DNA from: Anoxybacterium sp963668245
GTDB lineage: Bacteria; Bacillota; Clostridia; Peptostreptococcales; Anaerovoracaceae
NCBI GenBank assembly: GCA_963668245.2
Contig: OY764195.2
Coordinates: forward strand, 992,001 to 1,056,000
Length of the DNA stretch: 64,000 bases
Direction of reading: 5' to 3'
Under the pieces are notes generated by a model. It was not told the DNA's origin. It did not search any database and saw only the letters and a program-made list of their open reading frames with translations. The translations under genes and the position numbers were made by a program. Within the stretch, counting starts at the first letter, position 1, and each line of letters begins with the position of its first letter. Below, in pieces: positions 40,605 through 50,018 of this stretch.

Positions 40605-42077
40605 TCAACCTCCTAGGATAATCTGTTGTGCTGTTTGTAGTAATTCTTCGATTGTTGGTGGTAGATAGAAACCCATAACAAGAATAATCAGTAAAAGTAC
40701 AATCAGAACGATACCTCCACTATGATTGGATTCTCCAATCAAGATCTCTGTATCATCGTTTTTTCCATAAAAAACAGGAAATAATGTTACTGCAACTCCA
40801 ACAAAAACCAAGGCCAATAGCAAAATGAAAAATACTCCGAGTACCAAATGCCCATCAGAAAAAATGGATAGAAATACATTTACTTCGCTTGAAAAGATGC
40901 TGAATGGCGGAGCCCCGGATATTGCGAAAATTCCCAAAAGAAAAACAGTACCGGATACCGGCAAGTATGTTAATAGATTTCGGACGCCATCAATATTTTT
41001 CGTCCCATATTTTTGAAGGATGTTTCCCGTTGTTAAAAACAGCATAAATTTGGTCAAGGAATGATTGACCATGTGGAACAGTCCAGCAAAAACAGATAAT
41101 GGGGTAAAAAGACCAACGGAAAGCACAATGATACCCATATGCTCGATACTAGAATATGCCAAAAGTCGCTTGTAATCCTTTTGTGTCAAGATAAAAACCG
41201 TTGCAGTGAGTATGGAAAGTATTCCGAAGAACGCCATAATATGAAACGTATATCCATGTCCACCTTGAGATTTATTTACAATTGTTATAATGCGAAGAAT
41301 AGCGTAGAACGCCGTGTTGAGAAGCACCCCAGAAAGGAGGGCACTGATAGGCGATGGAGCTTGGCTGTGTGCATCTGGAAGCCATGTGTGGAGAGGTGCA
41401 ATTCCAGTTTTCGTACCAAAGCCAACGATGGCGAAGATAAAAGCAATTTTGAGTGCAGATGGATCGAGTGAAGCTGCTTGTTTGGTCAATGCAATCCAAT
41501 TGAGTGCACTATGCTCTTCAATGATGCCAACGGAAGAAAGATGAACAAAGATAATACCAAGGAGGGCGATAGCGATACCTACCGAACAAATAATCACGTA
41601 TTTCCAAGCCGCTTCGATTGCATATCTATCATTATGAAAACCAACGAGAAAAGCAGAAGCAAGCGTAGTGCCTTCTATGGCTACCCATAAAATCCCTAGA
41701 TTATTTACAGTCATAGCCACAATCATGGTAAATAAAAAACCTTGCATAAGCATATAATAGGAACGAATCTTTTTTTGATTGGAATTTTGATTTTGATACT
41801 CTTGATTCAAATACCCTACAGAAAAAATACTTGCCATAAAACCTAAAAATAAAATGATATTGAGCAGCAAAATGCTCAGTCCATCCAGATAAAAGAAACT
41901 GCAAAGATTGGTGTAGGAAATACTACCATGTTCTATAATTTTGGGGATTCCTTGAAAGCCAATGATTGCCATCATAAAGCTTGACAAGAGATTTACAAGA
42001 TGAAGCAAATGAGTTCTTTTTATAAATAATAAGCTGATTGCCGCAAACAACGGTATGAGCCATAATAATAATTCCAT
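40605..42077 (-). CDS. HyfF-like antiporter-type membrane subunit (NuoL/M/N family)
   Basis: 490 residues with about 14 membrane helices. Conserved proton-pump family pieces are visible: LWVAIEGTTLASAFLVGFHNDRYAIEAAWKYVI, FGTKTGIAPLHTWLPDAHSQAPSPISALLSGVLLNTAFYAILR and LLAYSSIEHMGIIVLSVGL with FHMVNHSLTKFMLFLTTG. These match HyfF/HycC-type Mrp-antiporter-like subunits that conduct H+ or Na+. It overlaps the ribosome site of the large subunit downstream and follows the HyfE-like gene by five bases. Confidence 0.9.
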   Translation of the reverse strand: MELLLWLIPLFAAISLLFIKRTHLLHLVNLLSSFMMAIIGFQGIPKIIEHGSISYTNLCSFFYLDGLSILLLNIILFLGFMASIFSVGYLNQEYQNQNSNQKKIRSYYMLMQGFLFTMIVAMTVNNLGILWVAIEGTTLASAFLVGFHNDRYAIEAAWKYVIICSVGIAIALLGIIFVHLSSVGIIEEHSALNWIALTKQAASLDPSALKIAFIFAIVGFGTKTGIAPLHTWLPDAHSQAPSPISALLSGVLLNTAFYAILRIITIVNKSQGGHGYTFHIMAFFGILSILTATVFILTQKDYKRLLAYSSIEHMGIIVLSVGLFTPLSVFAGLFHMVNHSLTKFMLFLTTGNILQKYGTKNIDGVRNLLTYLPVSGTVFLLGIFAISGAPPFSIFSSEVNVFLSIFSDGHLVLGVFFILLLALVFVGVAVTLFPVFYGKNDDTEILIGESNHSGGIVLIVLLLIILVMGFYLPPTIEELLQTAQQIILGG

Positions 42078-42082
42078 TGATT

Positions 42083-42739
42083 CTACCCTTTCAAATTTCG
42101 AAGCTTACTCAGATTGATTGACTCGAACTGTTCGTTGATTCGCAGCACCATAATACCCATAATAAATACGGCGGTAATCATATCAATAAAAACACCAATA
42201 TCTATCATGAAAGGCATTCCATGGGTGGCAAAAATCGCAGTAGTATAGATACCATTTTCAATCACAAGAAATCCAATAATCTGGCCGATGGCTTTTTTTC
42301 GGCTTATCATGAAAAAGAAACCGATTAGGATAACAGAAACCGAATGAATCACTTGAATTCGACTGTGATTGTCAGCTAATACAGCGATGCCAGAAAACGA
42401 AAAGTAGACAAAAATCACAATAAGACAACTGATGATTGTGAGGGAAGGAATGTTCAAGAAAAAGTCCTTCTCCACACGGTATTCAATGTCCCGATATGTC
42501 TTGTGAAGCAACCGAGGAATATATATTACTTTTAAAAGGATGATGAGAAAACAGACAATCAGAACATCTATGCGCCCTTCGGTAAGCCATGTTGTGATGC
42601 CCATCAATCCAGTAGTGAGAGCAAGCAGAATGGATTGAATTCGGAAGGTTTTAATATAGGAACGAATTCGTTTGTGAACCACCAATATGATGGAAGAAAA
42701 AAGAATTAATGCAGAAAGTAAATTATAATAAGTTTCCAT
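42083..42739 (-). CDS. HyfE-like membrane subunit (NuoK-related)
   Basis: 218 residues with six to seven predicted helices. The C-terminal half contains the NuoK-like portion (IIGFLVIENGIYTTAIFATHGMPFMIDIGVFIDMITAVFIMGIMVLRIN) with the membrane Glu in IENGIY conserved in HyfE. It forms part of the proton-translocating membrane arm and lies between the NuoH-like and HyfF-like genes with gaps of only three to five bases. Confidence 0.87.
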   Translation of the reverse strand: METYYNLLSALILFSSIILVVHKRIRSYIKTFRIQSILLALTTGLMGITTWLTEGRIDVLIVCFLIILLKVIYIPRLLHKTYRDIEYRVEKDFFLNIPSLTIISCLIVIFVYFSFSGIAVLADNHSRIQVIHSVSVILIGFFFMISRKKAIGQIIGFLVIENGIYTTAIFATHGMPFMIDIGVFIDMITAVFIMGIMVLRINEQFESINLSKLRNLKG

Positions 42740-42742
42740 AGC

Positions 42743-43681
42743 CTATCTCCCTAATACAAAATGTTGCAGAAAACCAATGAGCGACAAAATCAATGATAAA
42801 GCTGCCAGATTTGGTATACTGAAAAAACGAAGCTTTACCGTACTAATTTCAGAAATGCCAATCAAAATAGCGATTAAAATTACTTTTATCCCATAGAGAA
42901 TCAGAGCTAGTAAGATTGCCAGTGGGCCATCAAAGGAAATTAGGAAGTCGGTTGGAAAAAATAGATTAATCATTAAAGTAACTAAAATAAGCTGCTTTAT
43001 TGCGGCACCGCTTTCCATCAAAGCAAGATATCGCCCAGAATACTCAAGGAGCATTGCTTCATGAACCATGGTTAATTCCAAATGTGTTGCAGGATCATCA
43101 AAAGGAATCCTTGAAGTTTCTGCTAAAGTGATGATCATCATGGCAAGAAAACAGAGGAGAAATTCTGGATGCAGAAGAGGAATCTGGTATTCGTTCATCT
43201 TTTCCATCATAGGTGACAATGATGTGGACCCTGCAACCAAACCAATTGTAATCAGGACTACCAATATAGAAGGTTCAATCAGTGATGAAATCGCTGCCTC
43301 TCGGCTAGACCCCATACCGCCAAAGGTACTTCCAGTATCAAGTCCAGAAAGACATAAGAATACGCGACCAAGAGCAAGAAGGTAAAACAATAAGATGGCA
43401 TCTCCTAGTGGATAAGGACTTATAAATCCGCTGATTGGAATAAAACTGGCAGCAACAATAGTAGATCCAAACACCACATAAGGAGCCAGCTTGAAAATCC
43501 AAGAAGCTGTTTCTGAAACCACTGGTTCCTTTGGAAGCAGCTTAATCAAATCATAATAAATCTGGAAAATGGATGGTCCTTTTCTTTTTTGAGAGATGGA
43601 TTTCATTTTTTTGATTATGCCACTGACGAGAGGGGCAAGCAGAATAAAAATGATTGCTTGTATGAAATTGGATAAAATCAT
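42743..43681 (-). CDS. HyfC/HycD-like membrane subunit (NuoH-related)
   Basis: 312 residues with about eight helices. It has the NuoH-type loop KRKGPSIFQIYYDLIKLLPKEPVVSETASWIFKLAPYVVF and AETSRIPFDDPATHLELTMVHEAMLLEYSGRYLALMESGAAIKQL, the conserved acidic loop that faces the NuoB/NuoD interface. It connects the soluble iron-sulfur module to the antiporter-like subunits. Confidence 0.92.
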   Translation of the reverse strand: MILSNFIQAIIFILLAPLVSGIIKKMKSISQKRKGPSIFQIYYDLIKLLPKEPVVSETASWIFKLAPYVVFGSTIVAASFIPISGFISPYPLGDAILLFYLLALGRVFLCLSGLDTGSTFGGMGSSREAAISSLIEPSILVVLITIGLVAGSTSLSPMMEKMNEYQIPLLHPEFLLCFLAMMIITLAETSRIPFDDPATHLELTMVHEAMLLEYSGRYLALMESGAAIKQLILVTLMINLFFPTDFLISFDGPLAILLALILYGIKVILIAILIGISEISTVKLRFFSIPNLAALSLILSLIGFLQHFVLGR

Positions 43682-43695
43682 TTGCAGGGCTCCTC

Positions 43696-45747
43696 CTATC
43701 CAAATATGCGGTTATAACACATTAAAAGCAGCACCGTTAAAAAAATATATAAAAGATAGGTATGGATACTGCCTGTTTGCACCGTAAACTTAAACTTTTC
43801 AGAAATCTTTGTTACAAAATATAGTAATGGAACGTAAAAATATTTTTCAAAAACGGATTCTGTTGTGATTGTATATTCCATGGTTTTGGGATGGTATGGA
43901 GAATCTCCGTACTGCTTAAAATCTCTTGAAAACTTGAAAAGCAGCTTAAAAACAATTTGTATGGGCTTGGAGAAGGCGATGCCGCTATATTGCATTTTAG
44001 GTGTTAATTCAGCAAAGCCGCAATCCCATGTGCCAAATAATCTCGCTTTTCGATTCGAGTTGGTCAAGATGAAAAATAGCATCACAAGAATCGTAATCGC
44101 CATCACAAGTATCAATACAAGGCCGGGTGATATACTAGTGTGGTTTTGGGTAAGGGTGATTCCTTCAAACATAGGTATTCTGTTTCCATGTACCGACGAG
44201 AGGAGTTCTGAATCATAGTAAGGTGCAATTACTTTTCCAATGAAAGATAACCCTAGCAACGGAAAAAGTCCAAATAAAATACATAAAAAGGATAGAATCG
44301 CAGAACCAAATTGCATAGAAAAAGGAACTTCTTTTGCATTGATACTGTGGGATGTTCTTGGATTCCCTAAGAAGGCAATCCCGAAAAGCTTAATAAAGCA
44401 GGCCGCAGCTAAGGCTCCAGCAAAAGCCAACGCTGCCACTGTGATCATAAATATAATACGAAAAACAGAATCAGAGGCATTGATTCCTGCAAACAGTGAT
44501 TGATATAATATCCATTCGCCAACAAAACCGTTGAGAGGAACAACTGCAGAAATGGCAAGGACTGGAATGAAAATAATCACTGCTGTTTTTGGCATTGTTT
44601 TTATGAGTCCACCCAAGGATTCCATATCCTTTGTATGTGTTGCAAAATCAATGGCACCAGCACCTAGAAATAATCCTCCTTTGAAAAAGGTATGATTAAA
44701 ACAGTGGAACAATGTTCCCGTTAGTGCTAAAGTACCAACAAGAGTAAATCCTTGCGCATAGGATATGATTGCAATTCCTAAGCCCATAAAGATAATCCCC
44801 ATGTTTTCAATGCTGCTGTATGCAAGAAGCCTCTTAATATTCTGTTCGATGTAGGCATAAAGGACTCCAATGAGGGCAGAGCAAAGTCCCAATATAAGAA
44901 GCAGAACTCCCCACCATAAACTGGTCGCTCCTAGATAGAGGAATACGAAACGTAGGATTCCATAAACAGCGGCTTTGATCATAATTCCTGACATGAGGGC
45001 AGACACATTGCTAGGTGCTGCAGGATGAGCGTGAGGCAGCCAAATATGAAGGGGAATTAATCCTCCTTTTGCCGAAAATGCAATGAAAAAGAACAGGAAT
45101 AGAACTTGTTTGATGTTATTTGGAATGGTTTCAGACAGTGCATCGAAAGAAAAAGAACCTGTATAATAGTACATTAACATAAATGCGGCCATTAGAAATG
45201 CTCCGCAAATATGAGTCATTACAATATAAAGAAGACCCGCATTTCTAGTCTCTTCTTTTTCTTTCTCATAGATAACTAGAAAATAGGAAACAATGGTCAT
45301 CAGTTCCCAAGATAAGAAGAACATGATTCCGTTGTCTGCGGTAAAAACCAAAAACATGGTTAAAGCGAATATGGCGTATAAACAATGAAACAAAGGAATG
45401 CTGTGCTTCCCCTCATAGTGAGAAACATATCCAATGGTATAAATTGATACACAAAAAACTAATATTGATAACGAAAGAATGAAAAAGGAAGATAATTCAT
45501 CGATGGTTATGGTATAGGCAATATTCGGTATGGTGGAAGGCAAAATCTCAAATGAGAACGGTTGCATTCCAGAAAAAAGAAAATATACAGAGGAAACCAT
45601 ACCAATGACAGCGCTAACGATACAAAGTCCCTGCGAGATAAAGCTACACAATCTATTTGATTGGGATAAAATAAGAGACACAATCGCAGCAGCAAAATAA
45701 AGATATAATGAACTGATAAATATGTCGCCCAATGAAGCAACATCCAT
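43696..45747 (-). CDS. HyfB-like antiporter-type membrane subunit (NuoL family), first gene of the operon
   Basis: 683 residues with about 16 helices. Family pieces include FFLSWELMTIVSYFLVIYEKEKEETRNAGLLYIVMTHICGAFL, FFIAFSAKGGLIPLHIWLPHAHPAAPSNVSALMSGIMIKAAVYGILR, LLAYSSIENMGIIFMGLGIAII and LFHCFNHTFFKGGLFLGAGAI. The C-terminal extension includes FGTWDCGFAELTPKMQYSGIAFSKPI, typical of HyfB/HycC. Start chosen at 45747 (MDVASLGDIF) because GGAGGTGAT lies at ideal distance; an earlier start would add eight residues. A candidate promoter lies at 45790-45818. The operon order B-C-E-F-G-(H+I) lacks HyfA, HyfD and any formate dehydrogenase in the window. Confidence 0.9.
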   Translation of the reverse strand: MDVASLGDIFISSLYLYFAAAIVSLILSQSNRLCSFISQGLCIVSAVIGMVSSVYFLFSGMQPFSFEILPSTIPNIAYTITIDELSSFFILSLSILVFCVSIYTIGYVSHYEGKHSIPLFHCLYAIFALTMFLVFTADNGIMFFLSWELMTIVSYFLVIYEKEKEETRNAGLLYIVMTHICGAFLMAAFMLMYYYTGSFSFDALSETIPNNIKQVLFLFFFIAFSAKGGLIPLHIWLPHAHPAAPSNVSALMSGIMIKAAVYGILRFVFLYLGATSLWWGVLLLILGLCSALIGVLYAYIEQNIKRLLAYSSIENMGIIFMGLGIAIISYAQGFTLVGTLALTGTLFHCFNHTFFKGGLFLGAGAIDFATHTKDMESLGGLIKTMPKTAVIIFIPVLAISAVVPLNGFVGEWILYQSLFAGINASDSVFRIIFMITVAALAFAGALAAACFIKLFGIAFLGNPRTSHSINAKEVPFSMQFGSAILSFLCILFGLFPLLGLSFIGKVIAPYYDSELLSSVHGNRIPMFEGITLTQNHTSISPGLVLILVMAITILVMLFFILTNSNRKARLFGTWDCGFAELTPKMQYSGIAFSKPIQIVFKLLFKFSRDFKQYGDSPYHPKTMEYTITTESVFEKYFYVPLLYFVTKISEKFKFTVQTGSIHTYLLYIFLTVLLLMCYNRIFG

Positions 45748-45789
45748 TATGATCACCTCCAGTGATAGCAAAAAAAACTCAACAGCTTA

Positions 45790-45818
45790 ATACTATTCCT
45801 AAAATTCAGTTTCGTCAA
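45790..45818 (-). promoter_or_regulatory. Promoter of the Ehr-like operon
   Basis: On the minus strand TTGACG (complement of 45813-45818) and TAGTAT (complement of 45790-45795), spacer 17 bases, about 43 bases before the chosen start of the HyfB-like gene. Confidence 0.65.
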
Positions 45819-45925
45819 TATGTTATGCCATTCTGAAAATTAGGTCTATTTTTCACGACAATAATAGGATGAAATAAAAAGGAAATGGAATTACTAAAAA
45901 ATGGAGTAGAGGATGTTCAAAAATA

Positions 45926-45960
45926 AAAGAAAAAAGCAAGCGATGCTACGCCTGCCTTTT
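45926..45960 (-). terminator. Terminator of pyruvate carboxylase gene
   Basis: Minus-strand RNA reads GCAGGCG-UAGCAU-CGCUUGC (one G-U pair) followed by a U-rich run; complement of 45936-45955. Confidence 0.75.
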
Positions 45961-46058
45961 CTTTCTGTATCGGCTTCGAACGATACAGCGGTTGTCGATT
46001 AAATTATTCTTACGTAAAATAGTTTACTCTTAAATTATCCTCTTGGCTAGTGATATTT

Positions 46059-49000
46059 CTATTCAGAGATTTTCATCATCAATTGTCCTGTTTTTACAGC
46101 CTGACCTTCTTTTACAAGAACGGTTTCAACCTTACCGTCGATTGGTGATATCACATTGGTCTCCATCTTCATCGCTTCAATGACAGCTAAGCTTTGTCCA
46201 GCTTTGATTTCATCACCTTCTTTTACAAGAACTTTGAGGATGTGTCCTGGAATGCTGGCTCCGATTTCGGATGTGATATCTGGGTCAGCCATTTGGATAC
46301 CATTTCCTATGGCAGCTTCTGCTGTAATGGTAGCTGTTTTATCTTTGATGCGGATACCCCGACGATTTCCGTTGACTTCAAATTCTAATGTTCTGTATCC
46401 TTCTGAATCGATTTTTCCCATGCTCAAGTATTGAACTATGAGTACGCGACCTTCTGCAACTTCGATTTCACTGGTTTCCCCTTCCGCAAGACCATGGAAG
46501 AAGATATCACTTCCCATTCGGCTGACATCACCATTTTCCATATAGTATTTGATATAGTTTTCAAATACATCAGGATACAAAGCATAGCTTACCTTGAATC
46601 GATTGGTGGCATCAAATCCGTACTTTTCTTTCAGATATACGCCGTGCTTCTCTAAATCTTCGTCAGGAAGAAGTTCTCCTGGTCTTACTGTAACAGGCTC
46701 AATATCCTTTAATACCAGTTTTTGCAAGTCTTTTGGGAAACCCCATTCTGGCTGGCCCATCATACCTTGAAAGTAGGAAACAACAGAATCAGGGAAGGCC
46801 ATATATTTTGCTTTTTCTTGAATATTTTCTGGTGTCAGATCATTTTTTACCATAAAAATCGCCATGTCGCCAACCATCTTGGAAGAAGGAGTAACCTTGA
46901 CAATATCGCCAACCATGTCGTTAACGGTTTTATACATTTCTTTTACATCGTCGAAACGATGGCCAAGACCGAAACTTTCAACTTGTGGTTTTAAGTTGGA
47001 ATACTGTCCACCTGGGATTTCATAACGGTATATTTCAGCACTTACAGAGTTTAAATCAGATTCAAACTGTGAGTATACCGGCCTTACGCTCTTCCAGTAG
47101 TCAGAAAGTTTTTGAACCCCTTTATAATCAATGCCAGTATCACGCTCTGTATTGCTTAGTGCAGCTACAAGAGAATTCAATGCTGGTTGACTTGTCAGTC
47201 CAGCCATGCTATTTAATGCAGTGTCTACAATATCTACGCCAGCTTCAGCGGCCATCAATACAGTGGCATTTCCGTTACCAGTTGTATCGTGGGTGTGCAA
47301 GTGGATTGGAATAGAAATTTCTTGCTTCAATGCATTGATTAATTTTGAGGCAGCATATGGTTTCAATAGTGCAGACATATCTTTGACTGCAAGGATGTGC
47401 GCACCCATTCTTTCGATTTCTTTTGCTTTATCCACATAATATTGCAGGGTGTATTTATCTTTTTTCTGATCCAGAATATCTCCTGTGTAGCACAAGGTGA
47501 CTTCGGCTAACTTTCCACATTTTAGCACTTCATCAAGAGAAACCTCAATGCCTTTGAGCCAGTTTAGTGAGTCGAAAATTCTAAATACATCAATGCCGGC
47601 AGAGGCGGATTCTCTGACAAATTCGCGGATAACATTGTCTGGATAGTTCTTGTAACCCACCGCGTTGGCACCACGAAGAAGCATCTGGAACAGAACGTTA
47701 GGAATTTGCTTTCTTAGAACATCCAGTCTATCCCATGGTGACTCATGAAGAAATCTATAGCAAGTGTCAAAAGTTGCACCGCCCCACATTTCAAGAGAGA
47801 AAAGGTCCTTTTCATATACCGATACAGCTTTTCCAACCTTGAAGATATCTCTATTTCTCATTCGTGTTGCCATCAATGATTGTTGCGCATCTCGCATGGT
47901 AGTATCAGTTAAAAGTAATTTCTTCTGATCCTTAATCCACTTTACAACTGCATCGGGACCACCTTCGTCTAAAATCTGTTTTGTTCCACGAAGATTGTCT
48001 GGCACTTCAACCTGAGGCACAATCGGTACGTCGAATTCTACTTTGTGACCTTTCGTTTGGTTTACAATAATTTCACCGATGTAGTTTAGTACTCTATACT
48101 CTTCATCTGTTTTTGCAACAATATCAAAAAGTTGAGGGTTTTCTGCGATAAATCCTGTATCACATTTGCCTTCCAGGAATGTTTTATCATTTAAAACATT
48201 GATGATGAAGTCAATGTTTGTTTTAACTCCAGTTATGGTGATTTCTTTGATGGCACGAATTGCTTTTCTTGCAGCATCTTCAAAGGTTCTAGAATGAGAC
48301 GTATTTTTTACAAGAAGGCTGTCATAATATGGGCTAATCACGGCTCCAGTATATGCATTTCCTGCATCCAGCCGGATACCAAAACCCGAACCAGAACGAT
48401 AGTAGTCAATACGACCAGTATCTGGCGCAAATTGGTTGGTTGGATCTTCTGTTGTGATTCGGCACTGGATTGCGTAGCCTCTAGGCTTCACGGCATCTTG
48501 AGAAGCAATCCCGATTTGCTTAGAATCCAGAGCGTATCCCTCGGAAATTAAAATCTGGCTTTCCACGATATCATAACCAGTAGTCATTTCTGTAATCGTA
48601 TGCTCTACCTGAATCCGAGGATTCATTTCGATAAAGTAATGGTTGCCATGTTTGTCCACCAAAAATTCGACAGTACCAGCACTTCGATAGTTCATAGACT
48701 TAGCGATTTTTACTGCATCTGCACAAATTTCTTGCCTTTTTTCTTCGGTCAAAGAAAAAGCAGGAGTAAACTCAATAATTTTTTGATGACGACGTTGAAT
48801 GGAACAATCACGTTCATAAAGATGCACAAGATTTCCGTGCTTGTCACCAAGGATTTGGACTTCAATATGTTTTGGACCCTCGATGTATTTTTCTACAAAT
48901 ATTTCATCTTGACCGAAGGCCTTCTTTGCTTCATTTTTTGTACTGGAATATGCAGCTGCCAATTCTTCTTCTTTCTGGACGATACGCATACCACGACCAC

Positions 49001-49502
49001 CGCCGCCTGCTGCGGCTTTTAACATGACCGGATAGCCACATTCTTTGGCAATCTCTTTCGCTTCCTCTACAGATTCAACTGGCTTATCTACGCCTGGAAC
49101 TACGGGTACATTCGCAGCTCTTGCGACGAGTTTAGACTGAATTTTGTCCCCAAGTCTTTCCATCATTTCTGCAGTTGGACCGATAAATTCTATCCCTACT
49201 TCTTCGCACTTTCTAGCAAATTCAGCATTTTCAGATAAGAATCCATAACCAGGATGGATTGCGTCAACACCCTTTTTTAGGGCTAGACTGATAATCTCTT
49301 CAATATTTAGATATGCTTCAACAGGTCCCTTGTTTTCTCCGATAAGGTAGGATTCGCTGGCCTTTGTACGAAAAAGCGATAGCTTATCCTCTTCTGAATA
49401 AATAGCAACAGTTCGAATCCCCAGCTCGTGACAAGCTCTGATGATTCTAATCGCGATTTCTCCACGGTTTGCAATGAGAATTCGCTTAAATTTTCTTTCC
49501 AT
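46059..49502 (-). CDS. pyc: Pyruvate carboxylase
   Basis: 1147 residues, the normal single-chain length. A biotin-carboxylase/ATP-grasp domain (1-455; KRILIANRGEIAIRIIRACHELGI, KAAAGGGGRGMRIV, EMNPRIQVEHTITE) is followed by a carboxyltransferase HMGL-like domain (about 530-800; TDTTMRDAQQSLMATRMR, LEMWGGATFDTCYRFL, HLHTHDTTGNG) and a PC-specific allosteric/tetramerisation region. The BCCP domain at the C-terminus has biotinyl-Lys motif EAMKMET. It carboxylates pyruvate to oxaloacetate with ATP and bicarbonate, the anaplerotic step. It is a monocistronic unit on the minus strand. Confidence 0.97.
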   Translation of the reverse strand: MERKFKRILIANRGEIAIRIIRACHELGIRTVAIYSEEDKLSLFRTKASESYLIGENKGPVEAYLNIEEIISLALKKGVDAIHPGYGFLSENAEFARKCEEVGIEFIGPTAEMMERLGDKIQSKLVARAANVPVVPGVDKPVESVEEAKEIAKECGYPVMLKAAAGGGGRGMRIVQKEEELAAAYSSTKNEAKKAFGQDEIFVEKYIEGPKHIEVQILGDKHGNLVHLYERDCSIQRRHQKIIEFTPAFSLTEEKRQEICADAVKIAKSMNYRSAGTVEFLVDKHGNHYFIEMNPRIQVEHTITEMTTGYDIVESQILISEGYALDSKQIGIASQDAVKPRGYAIQCRITTEDPTNQFAPDTGRIDYYRSGSGFGIRLDAGNAYTGAVISPYYDSLLVKNTSHSRTFEDAARKAIRAIKEITITGVKTNIDFIINVLNDKTFLEGKCDTGFIAENPQLFDIVAKTDEEYRVLNYIGEIIVNQTKGHKVEFDVPIVPQVEVPDNLRGTKQILDEGGPDAVVKWIKDQKKLLLTDTTMRDAQQSLMATRMRNRDIFKVGKAVSVYEKDLFSLEMWGGATFDTCYRFLHESPWDRLDVLRKQIPNVLFQMLLRGANAVGYKNYPDNVIREFVRESASAGIDVFRIFDSLNWLKGIEVSLDEVLKCGKLAEVTLCYTGDILDQKKDKYTLQYYVDKAKEIERMGAHILAVKDMSALLKPYAASKLINALKQEISIPIHLHTHDTTGNGNATVLMAAEAGVDIVDTALNSMAGLTSQPALNSLVAALSNTERDTGIDYKGVQKLSDYWKSVRPVYSQFESDLNSVSAEIYRYEIPGGQYSNLKPQVESFGLGHRFDDVKEMYKTVNDMVGDIVKVTPSSKMVGDMAIFMVKNDLTPENIQEKAKYMAFPDSVVSYFQGMMGQPEWGFPKDLQKLVLKDIEPVTVRPGELLPDEDLEKHGVYLKEKYGFDATNRFKVSYALYPDVFENYIKYYMENGDVSRMGSDIFFHGLAEGETSEIEVAEGRVLIVQYLSMGKIDSEGYRTLEFEVNGNRRGIRIKDKTATITAEAAIGNGIQMADPDITSEIGASIPGHILKVLVKEGDEIKAGQSLAVIEAMKMETNVISPIDGKVETVLVKEGQAVKTGQLMMKISE

Positions 49503-49560
49503 TATAATGTCCTTTCTATATGAATACAGTATACAAACAAGTCAAGATATTTTAAGGATT

Positions 49561-49589
49561 AGTTTACTATGATTTTGATTTGAAGTCAA
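49561..49589 (-). promoter_or_regulatory. Candidate pyc promoter
   Basis: On the minus strand TTGACT (complement of 49584-49589), a 17-base spacer and TAAACT (complement of 49561-49566). A second TTGACT (complement of 49540-49545) nearer the gene has a poorer -10. Confidence 0.45.
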
Positions 49590-49703
49590 GAACTTACTAA
49601 AATACTTATTATTCTTGCAATTCAATGGGTTTGCGCGAAACCCGTTACATCATATCGGTGTCATTTTGCACGATTTCTCATGATAAAATTGGGCAAAACG
49701 CCA

Positions 49704-49733
49704 TTGACAATATAGAAAAAATCTATGTATAAT
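49704..49733 (+). promoter_or_regulatory. tRNA-Ala promoter
   Basis: Consensus TTGACA (49704-49709) and TATAAT (49728-49733), spacer 18 bases. Confidence 0.8.
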
Positions 49734-49805
49734 TATGGTGTGAAGCAGTTTTGTTTTACGGTGGCCTGTGGTGATATCGGGCAGGAGGACACACAATTAT
49801 ATATG

Positions 49806-49880
49806 GGGGATTAGCGCAGCTGGGAGCGCGCTTGACTGGCAGTCAAGAGGTCAGGAGTTCGATCCTCCTATTCTCCACCA
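49806..49880 (+). tRNA. tRNA-Ala (anticodon GGC), CCA encoded
   Basis: The cloverleaf can be drawn: acceptor GGGGATT / ATTCTCC with the G3-U70 wobble that is the alanine identity element and one U-U mismatch at pair 6-67; D arm GCGC-AGCTGGGA-GCGC; anticodon arm CTTGA-CTGGCAG-TCAAG giving GGC; T arm AGGAG-TTCGATC-CTCCT; A73 and genomic CCA at 49878-49880. It reads GCC (and GCU by wobble). Confidence 0.97.
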
Positions 49881-49884
49881 AAAA

Positions 49885-49920
49885 GAAGTCTGTAGCTTCA
49901 TTGACTACAGACTTTTTCAT
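49885..49920 (+). terminator. Terminator after tRNA-Ala
   Basis: AGTCTGTAG / CTACAGACT 9-bp perfect stem with T-run TTTTT. Confidence 0.9.
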
Positions 49921-50018
49921 TTGATCATGCAACAATTAATAATAAATTCTATCAGAATATCATATTTCAATCTGGTCGACATTCATAAGTGATAGCATGA
50001 TTAAGACAGGAGGCATTG

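Larger units (their letters stand above)
45748..46058. other. Intergenic region between the Ehr-like operon and pyc
   Basis: Holds the promoter of the minus-strand operon, the terminator of pyc, and a stretch (45960-46058) with no recognisable feature apart from an AT-rich composition. No coding sequence seen. Confidence 0.5.
49503..49805. other. Divergent intergenic region between pyc and tRNA-Ala
   Basis: 303 AT-rich bases containing two candidate pyc promoters on the minus strand and the tRNA promoter on the plus strand. No coding sequence seen. Confidence 0.5.

Noticed and set aside
41139..41690. Plus-strand frames inside the Ehr-like operon
   Set aside because: Antisense to membrane-subunit genes with clear family motifs and no independent signals.
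49768..49992. A 74-residue reading frame across the tRNA region
   Set aside because: It runs straight through tRNA-Ala and its terminator, has no ribosome site and no protein-like composition.
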